Positions 41,919 through 50,577 of a stretch of DNA of 64,000 nucleotides are shown here, one piece after another. The first letter of the stretch is position 1. Each line of letters begins with the position of its first letter. Below the pieces are notes generated by a model. That model was not told the origin of the DNA and searched no databases. It saw only the letters and a program-made list of their open reading frames with translations. Location: the NCBI GenBank assembly GCA_017559845.1, contig JAFYQQ010000047.1, forward strand, positions 21,223-85,222, in the 5' to 3' direction. This stretch comes from Bacteroidaceae bacterium. Its GTDB lineage: Bacteria; Bacteroidota; Bacteroidia; Bacteroidales; Bacteroidaceae. The translations under genes were made by a program, and so were the position numbers.

Positions 41919-42881
41919 ATGGAAAAAAAACCTTATGTAATAGGTCTGGATTTGGGTGGAACCAACTCCGTTTTCGGTATCGTAGACAAGAAGGCCAATG
42001 TGGTGGCAAGTGTTTCTGTTAAAACTCGCGGTCATGGGACTGCAGAGCAGTATGTGGATGACTGCTGCGAAGCTCTGAAGCCCATAATTGATCAGGTGGG
42101 TGGAATCGAAAAGATCCACGCCATGGGTATCGGTGCCCCCAACGGAAATTTCTATAACGGGAGTATCGAGAATGCCCCCAATCTCGAGTGGCCCGGAATC
42201 GTTCCTCTGGCACAGATGTTCAGCGACAAGCTGGGTATCCCCGTAGCCTTGACTAACGACGCCAATGCTGCCGCCATCGGTGAAATGGCATATGGTGTGG
42301 CCAAGGGCATGAAGAACTTCATCATGATCACCCTGGGAACTGGCCTTGGCAGCGGAATCGTTGTCAACGGACAGTTGGTTTACGGTTGCGACGGATTTGC
42401 CGGTGAGTTGGGCCACGTTGTGATTGACCGTAGCGAGCACGCACGCGAATGCGGTTGCGGACGCAAGGGTTGTATCGAGGCATATTGCAGCGCCACAGGT
42501 ATGGCACGCACTGCCCGCGAATGGATGGCCATCCGCAACACCCCCTCTACCTTGCGCGACATCCCCAGCGACCAGCTTGAAAGCAAGGACATCGCCATTG
42601 CTGCAGCTCAGGGCGACCAGCTGGCTAAGGAAATCATGGACTATACCGGCGAACTGCTGGGACGCACTTGCGCCGACTTCGCCAACTTCAGCAGCCCCGA
42701 AGCATTCATCTTCTTCGGTGGTCCTACCAAGGCTGGCGACCTGCTCATGAATCCCGTTCGTAAGGCATACGATGAGAATGTGCTCTTCAACTACAAGGGA
42801 AAGGCCAAGCTTCTTCTTTCCGAACTCGATGGTGCAGCAGCTGCCGTTCTCGGCGCCAGCGCTCTGGGCTGGGAGTTGTAA
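41919..42881 (+). CDS. ROK family sugar kinase (probable glucokinase)
   Basis: A 320-residue ROK protein. The ATP-binding strand is YVIGLDLGGTNSVFGIVD (about 6-23); the sugar-binding region has GIGAPNGNF and LTNDANAAAIGEMAYG; the catalytic Asp lies in that DANAA segment; the phosphate loop is MITLGTGLGSGIVVNG; and the zinc motif is ECGCGRKGCIEAYCS (CxCGxxGCxE). These fit Bacteroidetes glucokinase, which phosphorylates glucose from polysaccharide breakdown, though N-acetylated hexoses are possible. It is a single-gene unit with promoter and terminator. Confidence 0.92.
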   Translation: MEKKPYVIGLDLGGTNSVFGIVDKKANVVASVSVKTRGHGTAEQYVDDCCEALKPIIDQVGGIEKIHAMGIGAPNGNFYNGSIENAPNLEWPGIVPLAQMFSDKLGIPVALTNDANAAAIGEMAYGVAKGMKNFIMITLGTGLGSGIVVNGQLVYGCDGFAGELGHVVIDRSEHARECGCGRKGCIEAYCSATGMARTAREWMAIRNTPSTLRDIPSDQLESKDIAIAAAQGDQLAKEIMDYTGELLGRTCADFANFSSPEAFIFFGGPTKAGDLLMNPVRKAYDENVLFNYKGKAKLLLSELDGAAAAVLGASALGWEL

Positions 42882-42909
42882 ACCAACACAGCATAATATT
42901 TTAAGGAGT

Positions 42910-42942
42910 GAGGATGCATCCGTACGGTGCATCCTCTTTTTT
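42910..42942 (+). terminator. Terminator of the ROK kinase gene
   Basis: GAGGATGCA pairs with TGCATCCTC (9-nt loop), followed by TTTTTT. Confidence 0.88.
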
Positions 42943-43053
42943 ATGCAGTCAAGTTTACGCAATATCATAAAAAAGGTACCCAAAAAGCACATTTCATAAG
43001 GGTGAAAAAAGCACATTACTGAAACAGTCTTCACACATAGGACCTAATTTGTT

Positions 43054-43093
43054 ATACACCAGTGATATAAAAGTATTTTCTTCACTGGTGTAT
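43054..43093. repeat. 12-bp inverted repeat next to the palindromic array
   Basis: ATACACCAGTGA pairs with TCACTGGTGTAT across a 16-nt loop. It is directly upstream of the 21-bp units at 43099. The 325-bp gap between 42881 and 43210 holds only these signals. Confidence 0.65.
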
Positions 43094-43098
43094 TTTAT

Positions 43099-43140
43099 GT
43101 TCCAACTGATGAAACGTACGTTCCAAGTAATGGAACAAAG
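43099..43140. repeat. Two 21-bp palindromic units (array type as at 3748)
   Basis: Units start at 43099 and 43120. The second, GTTCCAAGTAATGGAAC, is a perfect 6-bp-arm palindrome; the first is degenerate. The junction contains CGTACGTTCCAA, and its 11-mer GTACGTTCCAA is shared with the array at 3748-3831. Confidence 0.65.
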
Positions 43141-43209
43141 ATTTTACTACAGCAAAAAAACTTCTCTGCCGTAGTGAAAAAACAAATTTACAGTTATCGG
43201 ACAAGAAAC

Positions 43210-44691
43210 CTACCGGCGGAAACGGAACAGCATAACAGTATTGGCCGGAATATCCACACTTAGACTTCCGTCAGCCTCCCTCATGCCATTCAATGGTTTT
43301 AGCAGGCTTCCGTCACTGGGCAACAGCCCTTCCTGGTAGACGTACTGCTCGTAGCGTCCGCGAAGGGGATGGCGTTCGTTGCGGAGCGTTACGCAGAGAG
43401 CGGTGTTTTCCTGGTTGGCCACAACGTAGACCCATGATTTGTCGCGGTTGCTTACGCACAAGGCATTGGTCAGGCCCATGTCGGCATCGGCATCCATGCG
43501 GTAGACCTTGGCATCGGGGCGCACAAAGCGGGTGAGCAAGGAATAGGCATAGAATTGGGGGCGCGCTTCATAGTCACAACTGATGCCGCTATGATAGGTT
43601 TCAGTGGCATAATCGGCCTTCACGCTCTTCCACATGCCCAACTGCTGCATCTGTGCATAGTTGTCATAACGACTGTAATACTGGTCAAACAGTTGCCAAT
43701 AGCTGATGTTATATGCTCCGGCAGCCAACAAGGAGATGGCGGTGCGCACCATTAGCACCCCTCTCCGATACTGGTCAATGTCCTTCTGGCGCGATGCGCC
43801 CATCGTCTGATTGCTTCCAAACTCGCCTACACAATGCCTAAGCCCCGCACGGGCTGCTATGCGGCAATTCTGTTCCTCCCACTGCATGATTTTTTCCGAA
43901 GGGGTGTCATAACCAAAGATATAGGTGTGGCTGTTCACCACATCGGCTATGCCCTTCAGTCCGGACACGCACTCCTCCAGATAATCGAAACTGCCTCCGC
44001 GGTCCGTATTGTCAACCAGATTCAGCCGGACATGCTTCAGCAACCGTTCCTTCTCAAGACGGGCGTACAGCGTCTTGCACAGGGAAACGTATTCGCTGGA
44101 AGGCATGCCCCACCCGTCCGGCTCGTTGCCGGGCGTCACTTCATCAATGCAGTCATACTTACGATCCTTTATCAGATGACACAGCAGGGCCGAGATGTTC
44201 TCGGCATACTCTTCATGGTTCTCCGGAAGAACAATCCAACCCTTTCGGGACGACATAAAGCTCTCGGGAGTGGCGCCCCAAGGCACAATGGTCACGGGAA
44301 TACCCATTTCCTGTGCCAAGTCCAATATGGGGTAAAGGCTTTGCATCTGAGGAGCGTCAAAACAGAACCCTCCATTATCCGCCACGGCAGGGTCATCATT
44401 GTCGTTCCGCGGCTCATACCATTGGGGCAGCACCATCACACGCAGGCTCTGCACTTGCATATCCTTGATGCGGGGCACAATCACATTTGCCCAATCCTCC
44501 ACCTTAGACCCTTCGCTTCGCGGAACGTGGTTGGCATGAAAATGGGCGTCCAGTTCGGCTCCCACACAACGGACACGGTTGGGGCGTGTGTCCTTGCCCA
44601 CTTTATACTCCAGTGTCCGTTGCGCATGCAATAGCTGGACGCAAAGGCACAAAAACGCAAAAAGTATATGACGGTGAATTCTCGTTTTCAT
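43210..44691 (-). CDS. Secreted clan GH-A-like glycoside hydrolase
   Basis: A 493-residue protein with a signal peptide (MKTRIHRHILFAFLCLCVQL...HAQ). The body looks like a TIM-barrel retaining hydrolase: DMQVQSLRVMVLPQWYEP and PILDLAQEMGIPVTIVPWG in early strands, TPGNEPDGWG with the likely acid/base Glu189, VNSHTYIFGY, and HCVGEFGSN with the likely nucleophile Glu290, then AGAYNISYWQLFDQYY. A C-terminal beta-sandwich ends in VDIPANTVMLFRFRR. The order fits clan GH-A (such as GH39/GH30-like) but the family and substrate are not clear. It stands alone, without SusC/D neighbours. Confidence 0.83.
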   Translation of the reverse strand: MKTRIHRHILFAFLCLCVQLLHAQRTLEYKVGKDTRPNRVRCVGAELDAHFHANHVPRSEGSKVEDWANVIVPRIKDMQVQSLRVMVLPQWYEPRNDNDDPAVADNGGFCFDAPQMQSLYPILDLAQEMGIPVTIVPWGATPESFMSSRKGWIVLPENHEEYAENISALLCHLIKDRKYDCIDEVTPGNEPDGWGMPSSEYVSLCKTLYARLEKERLLKHVRLNLVDNTDRGGSFDYLEECVSGLKGIADVVNSHTYIFGYDTPSEKIMQWEEQNCRIAARAGLRHCVGEFGSNQTMGASRQKDIDQYRRGVLMVRTAISLLAAGAYNISYWQLFDQYYSRYDNYAQMQQLGMWKSVKADYATETYHSGISCDYEARPQFYAYSLLTRFVRPDAKVYRMDADADMGLTNALCVSNRDKSWVYVVANQENTALCVTLRNERHPLRGRYEQYVYQEGLLPSDGSLLKPLNGMREADGSLSVDIPANTVMLFRFRR

Positions 44692-44729
44692 GGCAAAATG
44701 TATGTTTTTAAGTTAATTGGAATTGAAAG

Positions 44730-44769
44730 GCATAGGACGGGTGCCCTTTCAGGGACATCCGTCCTATGC
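44730..44769 (-). terminator. Terminator of the nusB-...-DUF5606 operon
   Basis: GCATAGGACGG pairs perfectly with CCGTCCTATGC, with an inner CCCTTTCAGGG hairpin; downstream on the reverse strand is TTTCAATT. Confidence 0.7.
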
Positions 44770-44782
44770 GTATTGCAGGGAA

Positions 44783-45199
44783 TTACTCCGCAGCGGTTTC
44801 TTCCGCTTCCTCAAAATCGGCCACGCCGTTCTCAATGAGCAGGTTATACCACTGAATCAGTTTCTTGATGTCAGAGGAATATACACGGTCGCGGTCAAAG
44901 TTGGGAAGCACCTGGGCCATGTATTCTGCCAGTTCCTCCTTGCTTGCCTTTCCGTAGTCAAGGCTTGCGGTCTGCGCGTTTTCCTTTGCCTTCACATTGG
45001 CCAGCACCTGGCGCAGGGGCACTTCCTCTTCGTCTGTGTACATGGCAATGTCTGCCAGTGAAATCACCTTGTCCATGCCAAATACGGGCATTCTCTTCTT
45101 CTTTTCATCCAGTGTCTCCACAATCAGGCCACGGCCGGTATGAGACACCAATTTGTACAAACCAGGCTTGCCTGATATTGCTAAAATCTTTTCCAACAT
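44783..45199 (-). CDS. DUF5606 family protein
   Basis: A 138-residue cytoplasmic protein of a Bacteroidetes family: MLEKILAISGKPGLYKLVSHTGRGLIVETLDEKK, then FGMDKVISLADIAMYTDEEEVPLRQVL and DYGKASKEELAEYMAQVLPNFDRDRVYSSDIKKLIQWYNLL, ending in an acidic tail. The N-terminus resembles a small beta-barrel. It is last in the nusB-yajC-ybbR-coaE operon, a fixed order across Bacteroidales, suggesting a role near translation or membrane biogenesis, but its function is not known. Confidence 0.9.
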   Translation of the reverse strand: MLEKILAISGKPGLYKLVSHTGRGLIVETLDEKKKRMPVFGMDKVISLADIAMYTDEEEVPLRQVLANVKAKENAQTASLDYGKASKEELAEYMAQVLPNFDRDRVYSSDIKKLIQWYNLLIENGVADFEEAEETAAE

Positions 45200-45225
45200 A
45201 ATTTTCTCTGTATTATCTGTGTATG

Positions 45226-45810
45226 TTAATATATTTTATTCACTGTCTCCAATATTTCCGCCAACTGCTCGTCCACCGGGCAGATGCCGTCGTTGAGCAG
45301 GCTGAATCGCACGTCGCCGGCCTCGTGCTGCTGGCTCTGCATCCGCGCCAAGGCCTGCTGCGGTGTGCATCCGTCTCTGGAAAGCACGCGCTCCAGACGT
45401 ATGGGTTCCGGAGCCGTCACACCAATGACAAAATCCACCAGTCTGTCCATTCCGCTTGAGAAGAGTATGGCGCTTTCCACCGCCACAATCCGCTCGGCCC
45501 TGCCATCGGCCCACGACTCAAAGTCTTGCCGCACGCGGGGATGTACCAATGCGTTCACTGCCGCCAAATGTTGCGGATGGCCAAAGATGCGGGCGGCAAG
45601 CATCGGACGGTTTAGCGCTCCGTTTTCGTACACCTCGTCCCCGAACATCCGCACCAGTCCTTCACGGATTGTTGCGTCTGTGGCCATCAGCGCCTTTGCC
45701 CTGCTGTCGCAATCATAGACCGGCACAGAGAACTTCTCCTCCAGCCGCCGGGCAACGTAGCTCTTCCCGCTGCCTATGCCTCCGGTTATGCCAATGCGTA
45801 TGTCAGCCAT
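45226..45810 (-). CDS. coaE: Dephospho-CoA kinase
   Basis: A 194-residue P-loop kinase for the last step of CoA synthesis. IRIGITGGIGSGKSYVARRLEE carries the Walker A motif (GGIGSGKS), followed by VYDCDSRAKALM, HPRVRQDFESW and VAVESAILFSSGMDRLVDFVIGVTAP. The start is placed at MADIRIG (45810), overlapping the ybbR stop by 8 nt; a farther upstream in-frame Met adds six residues not typical of CoaE. Within the nusB operon. Confidence 0.95.
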   Translation of the reverse strand: MADIRIGITGGIGSGKSYVARRLEEKFSVPVYDCDSRAKALMATDATIREGLVRMFGDEVYENGALNRPMLAARIFGHPQHLAAVNALVHPRVRQDFESWADGRAERIVAVESAILFSSGMDRLVDFVIGVTAPEPIRLERVLSRDGCTPQQALARMQSQQHEAGDVRFSLLNDGICPVDEQLAEILETVNKIY

Positions 45811-46807
45811 CGTTCTCGGTTGCCGCATGTTCTATAAGATAATCCACTTCGGCCGGTGAAATGCGTATGTGCGACACACCCTCGGGCCGGCTTTTCAGTC
45901 TCAGACGATACTTTCTGTCACTGTTTTCCAGCAACTCATCGTAGGTAACCATCAGCACAAGCTCGTCTTCCCACTTGCGCTCAGAATGTGCCGCTCCCAC
46001 ACGGAAGGTAACCTTTGCCTTCGAGGGGAAAGTGCGCAACACCTTGTCGGCAGGGAAATTCATCCCCACGATGGCCACTTCAACGGTCTTTTCCACATAA
46101 TAGTCCACCTGGGCCTTCACCTTCACCTTCGGAGTCATGTACTTCACTCCCTTTATGGGGTACAGCCCCACTTCACGGGTAACGGTCTCGGTAAGTCCCT
46201 CCCATACCACTTCTGACGTATAGGCACACTTCATCGTGTCCATCACACTGGCGGGTGCATACACCTCCACGGAATCCGGATAGCAATGCAACGCGCTCAG
46301 GTAGTTCTGCGCCGTGGTCTTTACAATACCCTTCACCTTTACGGGCAGTCGGGAAGGTAAGCCTCTGGTGTAATAGTAATCTATCGTATCAGGATTGATG
46401 CTCTGCACCTTGCTGCTCTCTATCAGTTGGGGTTGCAGCAGACGTATCACATCGTTGTGCGGAATCACCACTCTGCCACTGACGTTTCCTTTGTCATAAT
46501 TGGCAAAGTCCAGCATCAGGGGCTGGAGTTTCTTTCTGTACAGATACTGCACAAGCACGCTTCCCTTGTCACTCAGCCTCACGTCCACCGCTTCGGGCAG
46601 TTCCCTTGTGAGCACTGCTGTTTTGGGGACATTGAGCAACTGCAACGGCAGGCGCACATTCACCTCCAGCGTTTCGTTCAGCGTCTGGAGCATCCAGAAA
46701 CTTGCAGAGACAAACAGGAAAAACAAAAAAACCAGAAAACTCTTGCACTTTTGACTGTACAAGAATTTTCTGATTTTTTCCAGTTGTGTCCGCAGGATCC
46801 TGTCCAT
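45803..46807 (-). CDS. YbbR-like domain protein
   Basis: A 334-residue protein with an N-terminal membrane anchor (about 23-41, SFLVFLFFLFVSASFWMLQ) and about three YbbR repeats in the periplasm (NVRLPLQLLNVP, LPSRLPVKVKGIVKTTAQNYLSALHCYPDSVEVYAP, KVKAQVDYYVEKTVEVAIVGMNFPADK). YbbR domains resemble ribosomal L25-like or beta-barrel folds and in Firmicutes regulate diadenylate cyclase; here no CdaA gene is adjacent. It sits between yajC and coaE, 13 nt after yajC. Confidence 0.9.
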   Translation of the reverse strand: MDRILRTQLEKIRKFLYSQKCKSFLVFLFFLFVSASFWMLQTLNETLEVNVRLPLQLLNVPKTAVLTRELPEAVDVRLSDKGSVLVQYLYRKKLQPLMLDFANYDKGNVSGRVVIPHNDVIRLLQPQLIESSKVQSINPDTIDYYYTRGLPSRLPVKVKGIVKTTAQNYLSALHCYPDSVEVYAPASVMDTMKCAYTSEVVWEGLTETVTREVGLYPIKGVKYMTPKVKVKAQVDYYVEKTVEVAIVGMNFPADKVLRTFPSKAKVTFRVGAAHSERKWEDELVLMVTYDELLENSDRKYRLRLKSRPEGVSHIRISPAEVDYLIEHAATENDG

Positions 46808-46820
46808 TCCCGCATCTTGC

Positions 46821-47126
46821 TTATTTGGCTACGGGAGCCTGGGCATTGGCATAGACCGAGTTGCGGTCTACACGGATGTTCACGCCGTTTGCCACTTCGA
46901 TGTGCAGGATATTTTCCGTCTCGTCGACTTTACGTACCACGCCATAGATTCCGCCGGCGGTAACGACACTGGTTCCGGTGGTTATGGAATCGCGGAAACG
47001 CTGGATTTCTTTCTGTTTCTTCTGCTGGGGACGGATCATAAAGAACCACATGATACCGAAGATGACAACCATCATCAGCAACATTGACATTCCGCCTCCC
47101 TGGGCAGCTTGCATAAATGTACTCAT
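46821..47126 (-). CDS. yajC: Preprotein translocase subunit YajC
   Basis: A 101-residue protein with one membrane helix (about 14-34, MSMLLMMVVIFGIMWFFMIR) followed by the signature RPQQKKQKEIQRFRDSITTGTSVVTAGGIYGVVRKVDE, typical of YajC, which associates with SecDF in protein export. Preceded by the A/T-rich leader TATATAATAATATTATG with no Shine-Dalgarno motif. It lies between nusB (67 nt) and ybbR (13 nt). Confidence 0.95.
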   Translation of the reverse strand: MSTFMQAAQGGGMSMLLMMVVIFGIMWFFMIRPQQKKQKEIQRFRDSITTGTSVVTAGGIYGVVRKVDETENILHIEVANGVNIRVDRNSVYANAQAPVAK

Positions 47127-47193
47127 AATATTATTATATATAATGTTAGTTAGGTTTTATCGGGATTACTTCCGGTGGCCGCGCTGGACCATT

Positions 47194-48123
47194 TCACTTT
47201 ACGTTCTTCACAATCTTGTTCTGCAACAGCAGCTTCTTGGAAATGTTGTCAAGCGTGCCGTTCACATAGCGCCAGCTCTTGGGCGTGCTGTACACCTTGG
47301 CCAGTTCCACATACTCGTTGATGCTCACACCCACAGGTATTTCGGGGAAGCAGATGATTTCCGCCAAGGCAACACGCATGATGATGCGGTCCATCAGCGC
47401 CACGCGCTCCAGTTCCCAGTTGCGGGTATGGTCGGCAATCAGCTGGTCATAGTATGCCACGTTGGCAAGTGTGTGGTTCAGCAGGGCGGTGGCAAACTCC
47501 CTGTCTTCGGGATAGCGGAATTCGGGCATCAGTTCCTGCTCTTCGGTGCTGTCCGGAGTGAACTTGTTGATGGTCTTCAGTACAAAAGTGTCCACAATGG
47601 TCTTGTCATCGTTCCAGTACAGACCCAAGTCCTCGAACATTCCGTCCAGGTTCTCGTTGTTGCATATCTCGTTGCGGTAGATGGCACGATAGATGTCGCG
47701 GTCTTCCTCATATGAGGATTTTCCACTTGTCATATAGGCATTGAAATAGTCGCTGTTCTCAATCCGGCTCCAGAGATTGCGCTCATACTCCGCATTGAAA
47801 AAGTCATCACTCAATGTCTCACGGTAAGAAAGGAGGGTGCTGTTGCACTCCAGCTGCTTCATGAAGCGGTTCTGCACAAACTTCGGATTATGCGGTGTGT
47901 CTTCGCCCAGTCGCTCTGCACGTTTTACACGGACATCATACATACGCTCTGCCACACGGCCCACTTCTGTCAGCAACAACAGCAACAGCATGTACATTTC
48001 GTATGCCTTCGAAAAGCTAAGCGAAAGTTCCTGTTCTGCCACCTTGGGATTACGGCCTTCATTCTGTGCGAACGAATAACAGATTTGCACTACTTTTGAA
48101 CGGATTAATTCTCTGTTTATCAT
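47194..48123 (-). CDS. nusB: Transcription antitermination factor NusB
   Basis: A 309-residue Bacteroidetes-type NusB. The N-terminal half (RELIRSKVVQICYSFAQNEGRNP) is extended relative to the usual 140 residues, while the C-terminal half contains the NusB core: FATALLNHTLANVAYYDQLIADHTRNWELERVALMDRIIMRVALAEIICFPEIPVGVSINEYVELAKVYSTPKSWRYVNGTLDNI. It binds boxA RNA with S10 in rRNA transcription antitermination. First gene of the nusB operon, with a TAATTTTG box at 48146-48153. Confidence 0.94.
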   Translation of the reverse strand: MINRELIRSKVVQICYSFAQNEGRNPKVAEQELSLSFSKAYEMYMLLLLLLTEVGRVAERMYDVRVKRAERLGEDTPHNPKFVQNRFMKQLECNSTLLSYRETLSDDFFNAEYERNLWSRIENSDYFNAYMTSGKSSYEEDRDIYRAIYRNEICNNENLDGMFEDLGLYWNDDKTIVDTFVLKTINKFTPDSTEEQELMPEFRYPEDREFATALLNHTLANVAYYDQLIADHTRNWELERVALMDRIIMRVALAEIICFPEIPVGVSINEYVELAKVYSTPKSWRYVNGTLDNISKKLLLQNKIVKNVK

Positions 48124-48145
48124 AACGAATAGTTGAATGAGCAGG

Positions 48146-48153
48146 CAAAATTA
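48146..48153 (-). promoter_or_regulatory. -7 box (TAATTTTG) for nusB operon
   Basis: Reverse strand TAATTTTG, 22 nt before the nusB ATG. Confidence 0.5.
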
Positions 48154-48247
48154 CTCAAAATCGCTCAATTTTACACAATTTTAGACTGTTTTTTTGGTAG
48201 ATTAAGGAAATATCTGCACTTTTGGGATAAATTTAGCGATTTACCAC

Positions 48248-48583
48248 ATGAAAACCGAGCAGAAAAACATCCACGAGGACGAACGCGACATCATCTATTC
48301 CCGCACCGTAAAGGCGGGCAACCGCATATATTATATAGATGTAAAAAAGAACCGTGCCGGCGAGCTTTACCTCTGCATCACCGAGAGCAAACGGCAAAAG
48401 GGAGGGGATGGCGACTATCCTTCCGTCAGCTACGAGAAGCACAAGATCTTCCTCTTCCCCGAGGATTTCAAGAAGTTCACCGACAACCTGCAGGAGGCCA
48501 CCAGGTACATTGAGGAACAGCAGGGGAACGCCACACCACGCAAGGAGTTCCCTTCAGAAATACAGATTGACATTGAATTTTAA
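48248..48583 (+). CDS. PUR-alpha-like DUF3276 family RNA/DNA-binding protein
   Basis: A 111-residue protein matching DUF3276, a bacterial PUR domain: IYSRTVKAGNRIYYIDVKKNRAGELYLCITESKR followed by YEKHKIFLFPEDFKKFTDNLQEATRYI. This beta-beta-beta-beta-alpha PUR unit binds single-stranded nucleic acids in related spirochaete and Bacteroidetes proteins. It ends in an acidic stretch (FPSEIQIDIEF). It stands alone between nusB (divergent) and rplY. Confidence 0.92.
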   Translation: MKTEQKNIHEDERDIIYSRTVKAGNRIYYIDVKKNRAGELYLCITESKRQKGGDGDYPSVSYEKHKIFLFPEDFKKFTDNLQEATRYIEEQQGNATPRKEFPSEIQIDIEF

Positions 48584-48658
48584 CCCCTTTTAGGCAGAAA
48601 AGCATTTAAAAACAGGAAAAAAGAGAGACAAAATAGGTGTTGAACCAGAAAAAAAGCG

Positions 48659-48666
48659 TACCTTTG
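48659..48666 (+). promoter_or_regulatory. -7 box (TACCTTTG) for rplY
   Basis: TACCTTTG is about 72 nt before the rplY ATG. Confidence 0.6.
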
Positions 48667-48738
48667 CCGCGCTTTTGAGCCGTGTGATGGCGAATTAAGC
48701 AAAATTTATTCACTTAATTTAGAGTAACACAAAAAAAA

Positions 48739-49332
48739 ATGAAAAGTATCGACATCAAAGGTACTGCCAGAACCGAAACTGGCAAGAAGGCTGCCCGCAA
48801 CATCCGTAAGACTGGTGCAGTTCCCTGTAACTTGTATGGTGAAGCCAAGGGCGAGAACGGTCTGCCCGTAGCAAAGAGCTTTACCGTTACCCAGGACGAG
48901 TTGCGCAAACTCGTTTACACTCCCGACATCTACAGCGTAAACCTGACCATCGACGGACAGGAGTGCAAGGCCATCATGAAGGAATTGCAGTTCCACCCCG
49001 TTACAGACCAGCTGTTGCACGTAGACTTCTACGAAATCACCGAGACCAAGCCCATCATCATGGAAGTGCCCATCAAGTTGAACGGTCTGGCAGAAGGTGT
49101 GAAGGCCGGTGGTAAGCTGGCTGCTGGCGTGCGCAAGCTGAAGGTTCGTGCCGTTTACACTGCCATCCCCGAAAAGCTCGACATCGACGTTACCCACCTC
49201 GGACTGGGCAAGACCATCAAGGTATCAGAGCTCAGCTACGAAGGTCTGGAACTGGTTACCAGCCCCAGCGTTGTTGTATGCCAGGTTAAGATGACACGTA
49301 GCGCCATGAGTGCCGCTGCCAAGGCTAAGTAA
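48739..49332 (+). CDS. rplY: 50S ribosomal protein bL25 (CTC type)
   Basis: A 197-residue long-form bL25. The N-terminal 5S-rRNA-binding domain has DIKGTARTETGKKAARNIRKTGAVPCNLYGE, followed by TPDIYSVNLTIDGQECKAIMKELQFHPVTDQLLHVDFYEI. The C-terminal TL5 domain runs from about 100 (VPIKLNGLAEGVKAGGKLAAGVRKLKVRAV). The tail ends ARSAMSAAAKAK. Codon use is strongly biased, in keeping with high expression. A terminator and pth follow. Confidence 0.97.
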   Translation: MKSIDIKGTARTETGKKAARNIRKTGAVPCNLYGEAKGENGLPVAKSFTVTQDELRKLVYTPDIYSVNLTIDGQECKAIMKELQFHPVTDQLLHVDFYEITETKPIIMEVPIKLNGLAEGVKAGGKLAAGVRKLKVRAVYTAIPEKLDIDVTHLGLGKTIKVSELSYEGLELVTSPSVVVCQVKMTRSAMSAAAKAK

Positions 49333-49372
49333 TCTTACGGCATCTTTTGCATAAAAGAACATAATAACCATT

Positions 49373-49433
49373 ACGGACCGCACGTTCCGCACTTCACCAC
49401 ATCACGAAGGCAGGGCTGCGGTCCGTTCTTTTA
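49373..49433 (+). terminator. Terminator or attenuator between rplY and pth
   Basis: ACGGACCGCA pairs with TGCGGTCCGT across a 34-nt loop and is followed by TTCTTTT. Confidence 0.75.
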
Positions 49434-49498
49434 TAACCATGAGTCTGTTTTCACAACTCCTATCATTTTTCAAACCCCGACAAGAGTCTTGTAACAAT

Positions 49499-50062
49499 AT
49501 GAAATACCTCATTGTGGGTCTCGGAAACATCGGACCGGAATACGAAGGCACACGTCATAACATCGGTTTCCACATCGTGGACGCGCTGGCGCAGGCCTGC
49601 AAGGCCACGTTCGAGGACAAGCGCTATGGTTTTGTGGCGCATTGCCGCGCCAAGAACGCCCAGCTGGTACTGCTTAAGCCCAGCACCTACATGAACCTGA
49701 GCGGAAATGCCGTACGCTACTGGATGCAGCAGGAAAAGATACCCTTGCAAAACCTCCTGGTCGTGGTGGACGACCTCAGCCTTCCCGTCGGCACCATACG
49801 CATGAAGCCCAACGGCAGTGCGGCCGGCCACAACGGTCTTAAGCACATTGCCCAGATGTTGGGCACCGAGGCGTATAACCGTCTGAAGTTCGGTATCGGA
49901 AACGATTTCCAACGCGGAGCACAGGTCGATTTTGTATTGGGAAAGTTCAGTCCGGACGACCGTAAGGTAATAGAAGAGAAGGCTCCCGTGGCCTGCGATG
50001 CCATCAAGGCATTCGCCCTTAGCGGTATTCAATTTGCAATGTGCAACTACAATGGAAAGTAA
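49499..50062 (+). CDS. pth: Peptidyl-tRNA hydrolase
   Basis: A 187-residue enzyme freeing tRNA from drop-off peptidyl-tRNA. Motifs: [28 protein letters not shown] with the catalytic His, [45 protein letters not shown]. The start at MKYLIVG (49499) matches the family; an in-frame ATG at 49439 would add 20 residues not found in homologues. Its end overlaps the S4-protein start by 11 nt. Confidence 0.96.
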   Translation: MKYLIVGLGNIGPEYEGTRHNIGFHIVDALAQACKATFEDKRYGFVAHCRAKNAQLVLLKPSTYMNLSGNAVRYWMQQEKIPLQNLLVVVDDLSLPVGTIRMKPNGSAAGHNGLKHIAQMLGTEAYNRLKFGIGNDFQRGAQVDFVLGKFSPDDRKVIEEKAPVACDAIKAFALSGIQFAMCNYNGK

Positions 50063-50501
50063 GAACACCGAAGCCCGCGTGGACAAATGGCTGTGGTCGG
50101 CACGTATCTTCAAGACCCGCACCATTGCCGCTGCCGCCTGCAAGAAAGGACAGATAACCCTGCGTGGAGCACAGCTTAAACCGTCCCGCCTCATCAAGGT
50201 TGGCGATGTGATAGAGGTGCGCAAACCGCCTGTCACCTATTCCTTCAAGGTGCTGCAAGCCATAGAACGCCGAGTGGGGGCAAAACTCATTCCCGAAATT
50301 CTGAAGGACGTCACCCCGCCACAACAATACGAGCTGCTGGAGATGAGCAAGATCAGCGGTTTTGTAAACCGTGCCAAGGGAACCGGACGCCCCACCAAGA
50401 AAGACCGCCGCAGTCTGGACGAGTTCACACAAGACACCCCCGTCTTCTTCGGCGACTTCGATTTCGACATGGGTGATGACGACGAGGATGAAAATTTTTG
50501 A
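50052..50501 (+). CDS. S4-domain RNA-binding protein (Hsp15 type)
   Basis: A 149-residue protein whose S4 domain occupies about 8-60: [50 protein letters not shown], followed by a basic linker ([22 protein letters not shown]) and an acidic tail ([17 protein letters not shown]). Hsp15-like proteins bind 50S-nascent chain complexes carrying tRNA, fitting the neighbouring pth gene, with which its start overlaps. Start set at [13 protein letters not shown]. Confidence 0.93.
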   Translation: MESKNTEARVDKWLWSARIFKTRTIAAAACKKGQITLRGAQLKPSRLIKVGDVIEVRKPPVTYSFKVLQAIERRVGAKLIPEILKDVTPPQQYELLEMSKISGFVNRAKGTGRPTKKDRRSLDEFTQDTPVFFGDFDFDMGDDDEDENF

Positions 50502-50510
50502 TTACCCGAA

Positions 50511-50558
50511 TATTAATGAGAACGGTTTCCGGATATCCAGAAACCGTTCTCATTAATA
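50511..50558. terminator. 19-bp bidirectional terminator between S4-protein and pepT genes
   Basis: TATTAATGAGAACGGTTTC pairs perfectly with the inverse copy at 50540-50558; loop 10 nt. Confidence 0.85.
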
Positions 50559-50577
50559 AAAGATATTGTAAAGATTC

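Noticed and set aside
41886..43034. 382-codon reverse frame over the ROK kinase gene
   Set aside because: Antisense to a gene with full ROK motifs; no signal of its own.
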